DNA of 64,000 bases from Monocercomonoides exilis (taxonomy: Eukaryota > Preaxostyla > Oxymonadida > Polymastigidae), in contig LSRY02000011.1 of assembly GCA_001643675.2 (NCBI GenBank), forward strand, positions 1,364,001 to 1,428,000, written 5' to 3'. Positions 1-11,300 of this stretch are shown in pieces (position 1 is the stretch's first letter; every line of letters starts with the position of its first letter). Under the pieces are notes generated by a model, which was not told where the DNA came from, ran no database searches, and worked only from the letters and a program-made list of their open reading frames with translations. The translations under genes were made by a program, and so were the position numbers.

Positions 1-2
1 CA

Positions 3-2318
3 AGCAGCCAGCTGAGTCCAAGAGTTCAGACATCGCCAGGCGCAAAGGAACACAGTAAAGAAAGCCACGGTAATCCATCACCCTCATCGCCACCACTTAG
101 AGATGAGCCAATCATCCCAACGGTAGAGCTTCCAAATCTTCCAGACTTGATGCATTCTCCTGGTGAAGAGGATTTACCGCCAGCCCCTGAACTTCCATCT
201 GATAAAAAAGAAAAAAAGAAGGACAAGGATAAAAAGAAGAAGAAGAAGGAAAAAAAGAAGAAGAAGAAAGAAAAGAAGAAGAGGAAGAAGGAGAAGAAGA
301 GAAGGAAGAAGGAGGCGCTGCTGCAGGCAGGGGGAGTGAAAGAAGAAGAGTCATCGTCATCTAACGATGATAGTGATTCAGACACTTCGGTCGACCCGGA
401 CGATCTCCCGCCTGCCGGAGCAGCGCAGGAAGATAGCAGCGAGGATGACTCGAGTGACGACTCAGACTCGGATTCAGATAGCGATAGCGATAGCGATAGT
501 GATTCGGAGTCGAGTCCGACGAGTGTGAGCAGAGGGGGTGGAAGGGCAGGGGCAGACGACGAAGAGACGAATCTGAAGCTGGTTGAGGATATGGAGCGGA
601 TGCGGCTGACGGGGACAGGGTTTGTGATTCCGGAGGGGATGAAGAAGACGCAGAAGGAGAAGGAGGCAGAGCTGAAGAGGCGGAAGGAGCAGAAGAAGAA
701 GGAGAAGGAGGAGAAGAAGCTGCGGAAGAAGCTGAAGGCGGAGAAGATGAAGAGGCTGCGGGAGGAGGAGGAGAAGGCGCGGCAGATGGAGCGGGAGAAG
801 GAGGAGCGGGAGCGGCGGGAGCAGGAAGAGCGGGAGCGGCGGGAGAGGGAGGAGAAAGAGCGGCGGGAGAGGGAAGAGAAGGCAGCGAGAGAAGAGGCAG
901 AGCGGGTGCGGCTGATGATGCTGAAGAAGGAGGAGGAAGAGGAGGACTCGTCGAGCTCGGAGGAGTCGAGCAGCACAGACTCGTCGGAGGAAGGAGGAGG
1001 AGGGGGAGGGAACGAGGAGGAGCGGAAGAAGAAGAAGAAAGAGAAGAAGGAGAAGAAAGAGAAGAAGAAGAAGGAGAAGAAGGAAAAGAAGAAGAAGAAG
1101 AAGGAGCAGATGACAGAGGCAGAGGTGATGGAGTATCGGGCGAAGAAGCAGCGGAAGTATCTTGAGAAGCACGGGGGGAAGATTGTGCGGTCTGAGTCGG
1201 CGTCGCCGATGCGGCGGGTGGACGGGGCAGTGCTTCGTCGCACAGCGTCTGTTGGGTCAGCATCATCATCCTCTTCTTCTTCCTCTTCCTCTTCATTGTC
1301 TTCGTTGCGCCCACTGGAGCGGGGCAGAGAGGGGGTGGGGCGGTCGTCGCTGGCGAAGTCGATGGTGCCGGCGAAGCGGTCGGAGCTGGCAGAGGAGCTG
1401 GAGGAGGAGCTGGACCAGCTGGGGCTGCTGATGTCGATGGGAGACCTGGACGGGGCGGAGCCGATCGCGCGGGGCATCTGCAGCACAGTGCTGAAGTGCG
1501 AGTGGCGGGGCACGACGGTGGCGGTGAAGAAGTTTGACGACGAGTTTGCAGACGACCCGCGGCTGGTGAACGAGATCGACATCATGCTGCGGTTCCACGG
1601 GGAGAGCATCATCCCGTTCCTGGGGGCGTCGCTGAACCCGCCGTTCCTGGTGATGGAGTATGCGGAGCGGGGGTCGCTGGCGTCGGTGCTGTACGGGGAG
1701 GACCTGCGGCCGGCGGTGTCGGGGCCGGGCGGGCAGCTGCGGGAGCCGATCAAGGCGAAGGAGCTGGTGTGGGCGACGAAGCTGAACTTCAGCCAGCAGA
1801 TAGCGACGGCGCTGTCGGGGCTGCACGCGGAGAAGAACTTCCACGGAGACCTGCGGGCGTCGCACGTGGTGGTGGAGCGGGACTGGTCGATCCGGATCGC
1901 GGGGTTCGGGACGCCGGCGCGGCTGAACTTCATCAAGACGCGGAAGGACAAGGGGGACGAGGGGCGGCGGGACGAGGAGATGCGGGGCCGGCGGCCGGTG
2001 CGGATGGCAGACTTCACGCACTTCGCACCGGAGTCGCTGCAGCCGCACGGGAAGGTGAATGCGAAGTCGGATGTGTATGCGCTGGGGGTGCTGCTGTGGG
2101 AGATATGCAACCAGGAGAAGGCGTACGACGGGCTCAGCCGGGCAGAGATTGCAGAAAGGGTGGTGGCGGGGGCGCGGCTCCCTGTGGACGGGCCGAAGAT
2201 GAAGGACGTACCGGCGGAGTTTATCGCCATCATGAAGGACTGCTGGAACGCAGTGCCCGAGCAGCGGCCCGACATGCAGGAAGTGAAGCGCAGGCTGAAC
2301 GCCCTCACCGCCTCTTGA
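3..2318 (+). CDS. Lys/Glu-rich protein with C-terminal TKL-like pseudokinase domain (5' partial)
   Basis: The frame is open to the window edge, so the gene probably starts upstream; the first Met inside is at 147. The N-terminal ~440 residues after that Met are charged low complexity: Lys/Glu/Arg runs, a Ser/Asp repeat and poly-Ser. The last ~260 residues form a protein-kinase fold: VAVKK (subdomain II lysine), an alpha-C Glu in NEIDIM, MEYAERGSL hinge, HGDLRASHV for the catalytic loop, IAGFG where DFG is expected, FAPESL for APE, and SDVYALGVLLWEI typical of TKL kinases. HRD has become HGD and the Mg-binding Asp of DFG is Gly, so I infer a pseudokinase or at most a very weak kinase. Codons become strongly GC-rich from about 1,300 to 2,300, unlike every other gene here. 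No intron is evident. Stop is TGA. A scaffold or signalling role is only an inference. Confidence 0.85.
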   Translation, partial: SSQLSPRVQTSPGAKEHSKESHGNPSPSSPPLRDEPIIPTVELPNLPDLMHSPGEEDLPPAPELPSDKKEKKKDKDKKKKKKEKKKKKKEKKKRKKEKKRRKKEALLQAGGVKEEESSSSNDDSDSDTSVDPDDLPPAGAAQEDSSEDDSSDDSDSDSDSDSDSDSDSESSPTSVSRGGGRAGADDEETNLKLVEDMERMRLTGTGFVIPEGMKKTQKEKEAELKRRKEQKKKEKEEKKLRKKLKAEKMKRLREEEEKARQMEREKEERERREQEERERREREEKERREREEKAAREEAERVRLMMLKKEEEEEDSSSSEESSSTDSSEEGGGGGGNEEERKKKKKEKKEKKEKKKKEKKEKKKKKKEQMTEAEVMEYRAKKQRKYLEKHGGKIVRSESASPMRRVDGAVLRRTASVGSASSSSSSSSSSSLSSLRPLERGREGVGRSSLAKSMVPAKRSELAEELEEELDQLGLLMSMGDLDGAEPIARGICSTVLKCEWRGTTVAVKKFDDEFADDPRLVNEIDIMLRFHGESIIPFLGASLNPPFLVMEYAERGSLASVLYGEDLRPAVSGPGGQLREPIKAKELVWATKLNFSQQIATALSGLHAEKNFHGDLRASHVVVERDWSIRIAGFGTPARLNFIKTRKDKGDEGRRDEEMRGRRPVRMADFTHFAPESLQPHGKVNAKSDVYALGVLLWEICNQEKAYDGLSRAEIAERVVAGARLPVDGPKMKDVPAEFIAIMKDCWNAVPEQRPDMQEVKRRLNALTAS

Positions 2319-2752
2319 CACACGCGCACCCCTGTTTGTATTGCGATGGCTTCACGGGCCTTGTGGCGAACAGTTTGCGTTGATGTTATTTGCTGTTTGA
2401 AGACGACTGGCTTTCCCCCTTTGCCACGCAAAGTGATAACCTCTAGAATTTTTGATTTTGTGTTTGAAAGTGGATTTTAGATATATCATGCTATTCACAT
2501 CATCTGATTATTACTACCATTGTTATTATCATTGTTGTTATTATTGTTATTTTTTAAACCTCATTTTTTATTTCGTTTTATTCCATTTTATTTCTTTTGT
2601 GTACAACCTTTTCATTTCTTTTCATTTTCTTTCATTTCTTTTCTGTTCTGTTTTTTTACAACTTTCTAATTCTTTTTATTTTGTGCCCCAGCTAGAAAGG
2701 GAAAAAAAGAAAGAAAGAATTGTTTTTTATTAAAATGGAAAAAAAGAAAAAT
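2319..2752. other. T-rich intergenic spacer
   Basis: After the pseudokinase stop the sequence drops abruptly from GC-rich to T-rich. No gene is visible. The last ~90 bases before the tRNA (from about 2,660) match the sequence at about 20,210-20,305 beside the second tRNA copy, so the duplicated segment extends past the tRNA 3' end. Confidence 0.6.
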
Positions 2753-2834
2753 GCAAGGAGTGGGATTCGAACCCACGCATCCGAAGATACTAGTACCTTA
2801 AACTAGCGCCTTAGACCGACTCGGCCATCCTTGC
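2753..2834 (-). tRNA. tRNA-Leu (anticodon AAG)
   Basis: The reverse complement folds as a class II tRNA. Acceptor strands GCAAGGA and TCCTTGC pair, the anticodon stem is CTAGT/ACTAG around loop TTAAGGT (anticodon AAG), there is a short variable hairpin closed on TTCG, and the T arm GTGGG-TTCGAAT-CCCAC is perfect. It is 82 nt long without an intron, and CCA is not encoded. An identical copy lies at 20,306-20,387. Confidence 0.97.
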
Positions 2835-5352
2835 TCAGCTCAAAAAGTTTTTTCTGCTCTCAATGTCTTTAGTGTTTCTTTTTCAAAAAACAAACCATTT
2901 GAATAAATCATAAACAAAAAATTGCATTTTTAATTCGTCTAATGACACGCTGTTGTGGAAGGAAAAAATCACAATTTTTCATTTTTTTTTTTTTTTTCTT
3001 TTATCACATGAAGGATTTTATTTGTTTTTATAAAGCAATGAGTTTTTATTTTTATGATAACGTTCAAGTTTTATGTGAGTTCTATTCACCAATTGCATCA
3101 AAAATTATTATGAATAGAAAATCTTTCGTTCAAATTCGAAAATGTTACAATGTTTCCCAAAAGAGATGAAAAATGATTGCAATATGAAATTACTCTATAT
3201 TTCCAAAACCACATGTTTTAATTTTTATGAAAAGTTCATTTTGTTAAACTTTCAAAAAAACAATAATTTCATATTTCCATCAAATTTCTGTTCGCACTCA
3301 ATTTACTTCACAAAAATGGAAATAATAACAGTCAAGATTTTTTTTCATGATAATGAAATTTTGTGAGTCGGAGAAGAAATATGATCGAAATATGATAATT
3401 TAGTTTTATTTGAAAATTTTCATTAGCGACTTTTCAAAAAGAATACCACATATCCAACATGATAATTAAATATCTTTCTCATCGAAAAATGTGAAGATTA
3501 TTCTCATTTGTTCCAATATTCTTCAGTCAAGAATATAATGTCATTCATTAAAATTTTATCACTTAACGTTCTCTCCGTAACTCAACAGATATTTTCAACA
3601 GTGATATTTTCAAGTTTTTAAATTCAAAAATACGACGAAATAAAATAAAAAACAATTGTTTTTGAGAGTGAAATTCAAAAAAAAACTTCCTGTGCTTTTT
3701 CAGAAATTCTCCTCAATGCGCTCGCTTTGAATTGAAGCAACCCTTTCTCAACATAAAAATTAACATTCACTATTCTTTATTCAAAAGAGACTCAAAAAAT
3801 TGAATAATAAAAGAAAAACGCAGCTTCACACCCAATTTGTCTATTGATTCTTTGATTGTTGTTTTCAATGAAAAGTTGAAAATTCAAAGCAAAAAAATGA
3901 AAAGGCACAATTTTTAATTCAAAAACTCAAGATTTGGTAAGTGGGCAGATAATGACCGGTAAAAAAATTCGATTTTCATGTTTTTATTTATTTAAACAAT
4001 TATCAATTAATGCAATTATGATATTTTAAAGTGATTTTCGTATAACAGTGATTTTGAACTGAGAAAACCTATCTTTAAAATCCAATATAAATTTTTATTT
4101 GGAAATCCTCACTCAAAATAAAAAACTCTTATCAGTTGAATAAACGAAAAGTTTTCGTTAAACATAACCCTAATAAACACATTGACAAGGGATAAACCAT
4201 TTTTTTTTTAAATGAAAACCTTAAAGATACATTCTCTCTTATTTATCTTAGGGGTTTAATCATAAGCTTTTATTAACTTCTGCCTTTTTTATTCTGAAAA
4301 ATTTTCAGTTTTTTATCGAATATTTTTCTTTTTGAGAATTCTAAATTTCGAAAAAGCGAGTTTGTTAAGGTCAAATATTCTTCTTTAAGACTATTTTTGC
4401 ACCGGTCGCTATGAACCATCTAACCAAAGATTTTCTCCCACATTCTGCAATTTGTTGAAACTAATTGTTCATTGAACAATAAACTCGTAAATAAATTTTT
4501 GTGTTTTGAAAAATAAAATTTTCAATCAAATTTCATTTTTCTCAAACAAAACTTATTTTTTGAATTGCAAACTGTGTTTGTCTGATTATAATTGAAGAAA
4601 TGAAGTGATTTCTGCTGACTATAAAAAACGTCAAACAAAATTAACATTTGAAGAACAAGAATTCAAAAAATCCTCTAATTTTAATAAAGAAGAAGATTTA
4701 ATAAAAACAAAATAAATAAATATGTTGCTGAGAAAATTAACGGAAAAATTGATTTGTGTATGAACATTAAACAGTTTGATTTGTAAAGGAGTTAAAATGT
4801 GACAAAAAGAGCAGAAAGAAACATTTGAAAAACATTTGACAAAAGAGTGGTAAATATATACATATATATGGATGCTTCAAGGTGCTATAAAAAACAAAAA
4901 CACAAGGAACATTCATTTGAAACACAAAATGCAATCAAATAAAAGATTCTTTAAAGATAATCTTTCACGAAAAAAGAGTTCAAAAATTGAAACGAAAACT
5001 TAACTATTAAACACATTCAAAAAAAACGAACAGAAAAATACATTTGAATGAAAAAAATCTTTCATTTCCACTTTTTCAAAAAAAAAAAGTTTTTCCCTTC
5101 ACACACAATTTGTGATTCAAAAACCACGTTTCTCTTCTATTTTCTTCTCCGATCGCCTTTCAAAAGTAATTTCTGCTTGTTTTTACAGTGTTTCTATTCA
5201 CGTATGTTTCTTGATTGTTCTCTTGCACTTGTTTAATATTATCACTTTTTCACTCTTTGTTTTTCGTGTTTGTTCTCATTATTATTCTTTGAGCATGTCT
5301 TTGCTTCTCTAACAACATTTCACACAACACATCCCCACGTTTCTCAAATCAT
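2835..5352. other. AT-rich spacer downstream of receptor gene
   Basis: About 2.5 kb of A/T-rich DNA with no supportable gene; short frames here are low-complexity Phe/Lys runs. A T-run lies near 2,982-2,999 and an alternating AT stretch (tatatacatatatat) near 4,855. The whole spacer is shared with 43,870-46,620 in reverse. Parts of it recur near 20,390-20,690 and near 22,620-22,860. Confidence 0.6.
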
Positions 5353-8300
5353 TCATTCTTTTTTCTCCTCAACAAGCAGAATTTCTTTTGACACCTCACT
5401 TCCTTCCATTCTTCCACTTCCATTATTGATTCTGACTGGCACAACATCCATTGCATCTGTCATCGTCATCACCCATCCGCCTTTTCCATACATCCCAAAC
5501 AGTTCCTTCTTCACATCCAGAAGCGTTGGCCTGCTTTCCACTTTCTGCGACAAGCAACTCAACACCAGATTGTGAAGTCTCGATTCACTCACACATTCCA
5601 AGCTTGGCCTTTCTCCATTGGATATCTTCTGTCCAGCTATCTCCGCATCATACTCTCCAAATGGTATTTTGAGAGACAAACACTCCCACAGCATCATCCC
5701 AATCGAGAATGCCACCGATTCCTTTGTTGCTTCCATCTTCTTGTTCATCTGCAGCTCAGGTGCCTTCCATCTCAAACACTCTTTTTTGAAACTATCTTCT
5801 TCCTCAAATGCTGATGAGGGCAGAGAGTCGCTTTCATCATCACCATCATCACTTGCTGATGTTATAACTGTTGATGAAGAAATAGATGAAGAATCTGAAT
5901 CATCATCAGACAATAAGTCTGAATGCATCACGATGCAGATGACCATATGCTCTGAGAACAACACAATGTGCGGACTCAAACTGGATAATGACTGAAGAGG
6001 GTTTTCCATTTCATCAAACGAGTGAATGGCTCCATTTGCTACCCAGAACAAGACCTGGGCAGCTGTCACTTCCCTCTCCTGCAAACTTCCAATTGCCATC
6101 TCCTTCTTCTCGTTCCTTCCATGAAGCAGCATGAACAGTGAATCCCTCAGATCAACAATCAGCTTCTCATGTGGAGATGAGCAGGCCATTGCATCCACCA
6201 GATTCGACATGGACGAGGTGGTTGGGCACAGATCCTCCCCGCGAACAAAAGTTGAATCTGAGTCAGTTGTTGAAGTGGATGTGACCGATGGAGATGGTGT
6301 TCTCTTTCTCGTCTCCTCCTCTTCATCCACTTTCTCCAACATCCACTCTGGAATCTTGTCTGAATCTTTCCCCAGAATATATTCTGTTGATCCACTCTCA
6401 GACAGAAGATGCTCTGATGACTCTGAATGTCCCAATGTCTTGTCATACGCCCTCTTCTTCATGTTTTCTTCATTCTTCTTTTCTGCCTCCCTCTCAGCTC
6501 TTCTCCACTGCTCCTCAGGCGACATCTCCATTGTAACCATCTCAATTAGCTTTGGATCCTTTTTCACTGAATCATTCATCAACTCTCTCAGATCTTTATT
6601 CTCGTTCTTTGCCCTTCTCCACCTAACGGTAACGATAATGGATACAATCAGTACAATCAGCAAAATCATAACAAGCACAATTACAATAATTGGCCAAAAT
6701 GTTTTTTCTTTCTTTCCTCCTTCAGCAATTCTTTCATCCCCTTTTTGTTCAATTTCACTTTTGTTCTTCAGAATGATTGAATTTGTTGAAGAAGGAGATT
6801 CTGATCTCCCAAACAAAACATGCACGCTCACCTCAATTTCGTCTCCGCAACTGCTGATGAGATCTTTTGCAACACTCCCTTCAACTTCTCTCTCTGACAA
6901 GAATCCATTTGAATCAAAATCATAATGTTCAATCTCTTTCTCTTCTCCTTTCCTCTTCACAGCTGAGAATGACAGATTGCACGGAATAAGAAGGAATCCT
7001 TTAAATTTCAGCTTCATTCTTTCTGTCTCTTCTATTGCTTCCACACTCTCCAACACAGGAATGAAGAATGATGAATCCCTTTCTGAAACAATCCCTTCAA
7101 AACTGCACCCTTCATTCAACATCCAAAGTGAAGTGTTTCTTTCCCATCCATCTCCTCCTTTCACACTCACAACATTCAATTCGCCATTCCCTGTGCAGAT
7201 CACATTCCTTCTCAATGATGGATATCCCTCAATAGATGGATTGTTGTTCTCGAATTCTCCCTTCTCAATATTTAAACTTCCTCCACTTATCCATATTCCT
7301 CCATTCCTGCTGTTTTTGATTGTTGTTTCCCTCATTTCTACATTGCTGTTTTCACCGGTAATCAATGAACCATTCCACCCACAGATTTCTTTCCTGTTCA
7401 TTTTCCCATTTCTTTTCCTTTTCCATTCTCCATTCCCTTCTCCATCAAATGCACATGCCTCAATCCTCACTGCTCTGCCTTCTCTTATCTGAATCATGTT
7501 TCCTTTCTCCTTCGAATTTGTGCATTTTTCAAACGAGCAATTCAGAACACTCACATCTTCTTCTGCTCCTTCTATCTTCATTGCACTTCCTCCTTTCATC
7601 AACGAAATATTATTGGCTGTAATTTCTTTCATCTCCACCTCTGCCTTTCCTCCCACAACAATTGAATCTCCTTCACATTCAATGTTTGAAATGCTTATTT
7701 CAAACATCTCAACTCTTCCTTCACTGCAAAATGACAGAAGTGACACTGTTGAGCGAATCCCACTGAATGACGTTTCGCTCATCTTCAGCTCTCCACTCTC
7801 CACGCTCACAATCGTGTTCTTCATCACAAGATCCATTGCTAACGAGCTAAAAATGCACACTGAAATCTCCAATCTCCCATTCTTCTCTTTCAAAATGCTC
7901 TCCTGATTCCCTTCAAACATCTCCCCAAACACAAATCTGCATTTCTCAACAATGCACTCATTCACAAACACAGCCACACTCCTTTCATTCCCAATTTCTT
8001 CGATTTCTTTGTTAAACTGAATTGTTGCTGGAGTTCTCATCATTGAATTCATTCTCACATCTCCAATTTCGCATTCACCTCCTATCACGCATTCTCCATC
8101 GATCCACAACACATTCATCAGATTCTTTTCGATGTGCTTTACGCTGCAGCTGACGCTCCGGCATGGATTACTCTGCGCTCCACACTGTCTGTTGTCATTT
8201 CCATACACACTCAAAAACACCTGGGCAGAGTAATAAAATGTTATCAGTGGAATAAGATCAACATCAACTTTATCGACATCATCCCTCCCACATATTGAGT

Positions 8301-11300
8301 TGTTCGACTTCAAAGCATCTTGATTGAAGTCCAGCACAAACAGTGTTTCATTCACCTGCTCTGCAATTGAAAAGCAGTTGATGAACACATCCTTCCCCAC
8401 AAATGCCTCATTCATCACAAATCGGATGTTCTCCATCTTCAGTCGAAGTGGGGGAGCAGTTTTTGGATTTGCTTCAACATTCGGGTCAAGTGCGTCAATC
8501 ATCATGCCTCCACCTCTTCCAAAACCTGTTGAACACTCACACATCACAAACGAGCATCCACTCACTTTCAGGTCTGATTCTCCACTCTTTAGACACATCT
8601 TCACTCCTCCACCTTCCTCACTCCTCATGCTCGTGCACTTCGTAAGCACACACCCTTCCATAACACATTCAACGCCAACAGAGAACGAGTCCACACACAC
8701 AACACACACTCTATTCTCCTCACTTGTGATGTTTGTGAATGTTGAGTTATTCATCCTTATCATTGTCTTTGTGTTTCTTATTCCTCTTTCGCTCAACCTG
8801 TTTGATTGTGTTTCCTCTTCCAGAGAAATCAAACTTCTTCCAGAAATGGATGTGTTCGTTAACGTGGTATTCACCACGTCAATCACTTCCACTTCTGGCG
8901 TAAACTCCAAAAACCCTTTTTCCAGAGTGAATTGAGAAAGGACACATTCCTCAATCACAATGCATCCTCTACACGCCTTCAACACACAATATTTCGTCTC
9001 TCTCAATTGATCTTCACAAACAAACAAACAGCTCATTATTGATAGTGTTGCTGAGGACGATGGTGATGACCCTGAGTGAATGAGTGATGAATGCTTCCCC
9101 AATTCGCTCGGCAAATTGAATGATAAGTTTTCAAACGAAAGATGAATATCTGATGCTATCATTGACTCTTCATCTCCTTCCGCATCCATTTCACTCACTC
9201 TCAAAATTCTTCCTTTCTCTTCTCCTTCAACCTTCACAACTGGTGTGTTTGATGATGATGATGATGAAGAAGAAAATGATATTGAACTTCGAAGCAATCC
9301 TGAACCTGACACAATGATCTTTGATTCTTCTGTTTCAAGTGTTGCGTATCTCAATGAAACAAGATGATCAATTGAAGAACATGGTGCTTCTGAATACCCA
9401 CACCCACTGAAGTCTCCTCCTTTCTCTTTCGAAACAAACCCATTCCTGCTCCAGTTTCTCCACAAATACACAACCAATGGAATCACATATCTCTCCTCTC
9501 CTGTTGTCTTCCTCTCCCATCCACACAACTCATCCAACGATCCCAACTCCTCTGAACTCATCTCCCATTTGAATTTCTCTTTGTTCACAATCTCACTCAG
9601 ATCCCATCCAGATATAAACATTTTCTTCCCTTTCCAGGCATTGCATCCTTCGAATATCATTCCTTCAAGCACAGTTGATCCCATTTCTTCTGCAAATCTC
9701 ACAAACATCCCTCCTCCAATTCCTCTTCCCCCTTCCTCTTTATCTATTGATGGAACTTCACATCCATCAAACTTCACATTTTTCATTTCCAGACTCCCTC
9801 CATTCCCCACTGATATCATAATTCCTCCTCCTTTTATCCCATTTCCACCTGAACACACTGATGACAAATTGCATTCTTCAATTTTTGTACTTCCTCCTTC
9901 TTTAATCTCAAAATTCAAGCATCCTCCTCCATTCCCACATGTCACTTCCACTTCACTAACTCTGCTGTTCAAAATCTCCAATTCCATTCCATTTGTCATC
10001 GTTATTGGTGATTTTCCATTCATTGTCACTGGTCCTTCCATCACAAATCCATTCACAATCAGAGTTCCTCCATCAATATTAATCACATTGAATTCAATCA
10101 TTCCATCAATTAATAAATTGTCTGTAAATGAGACAGAACAGCTGGTGATTGTGATTGTCGATGATGAGGAGTGGATAAATACACTTCTCCTTCCATTCAT
10201 TTCCTCATTCAATGCAAATAACAAACGGTTCATTTCAAATGGTCTTGTGCACTCAATAAGATAATTTCGGTTTTTTTCTCCTTCATCACTCACTTCCACT
10301 CTCATCCCCTCTTCTTTCGCTGATGTTGCTTTTCCTGAAATACTCACCTCAAACGAAGTCACTTGCATTTCTCCTTTTATTGAAGAAGATGAGACAACTT
10401 CTATTTCGTGAATGCTGCTGTCAACACGATTGTTCGCGCAATAGTCAATCGTCAGACATCCAAACTTCTCAAACCCACAATAACCGTGATTCAATGAACC
10501 TTCTTCACTTCCATCAACAATCAATTTCGATCCAATTGAGCACAAATACACAAATAGAGGAATCACTTCGTCTTCTTTCCCATCCTCGCTTCCACTCAAC
10601 CTCAACACATCTGAAGGAGTGCTTGTTGAGTCAAAAAATTCAAATGTGTTTGTATTCACTTTTGACTCAAGCAATATCCCTGAACTGCATGATACAAACA
10701 CATCCTTCCCATATGATGCCACATTCTCCTTCACTTTCGAAAACTCAACATTCTGTCCAATTGTCAATCCGCATCCCTCACTTTCCATCTCAACAAATAA
10801 TCCTCCTCCTCTTCCTCCTTTTCCTTCAACATTCACTGCCTCACATCCATCAATCGCACATGCTCCATTCACCACAACTTCCCCGTCACCTGCTAAACAA
10901 ACGCAAATTCCTCCCCCGCTCCCTTCCTCGCACAAACAATTTTCAATTGAGATATTCTGCACCACAAATGTCTCTCCTTCCTGCACACTCTTTGCCATCA
11001 CCACTCCATTTCCTCCTGTCCGATTCACATTCCGAACTGTCACATTTGAAAGAACACTTTCTCCTGATGCTGATCCTTCCATGAACAGCTCAGAAAATAG
11101 AGGCTGAGCCACTTCCATATTTTTTATCTCAACATCACTCATTTTCAGTTGCCTTAGAGCCACCACAAATACTGATGCTGATATTGCACTCCCTCCTTCT
11201 GCTGCTGATGAAAAAATCACCACATCTTCCAAAGAAAGTTCTCCGCTATCTCCAGACATCACAAACACACTCGGCGATGAACTTCTTGTCGCATTGTGAT

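Noticed and set aside
26-2431. 801-codon minus-strand open frame opposite the pseudokinase gene
   Set aside because: It is the antisense shadow of GC-rich, Lys/Glu-rich coding sequence; poly-Ser and poly-Phe composition, no domain.
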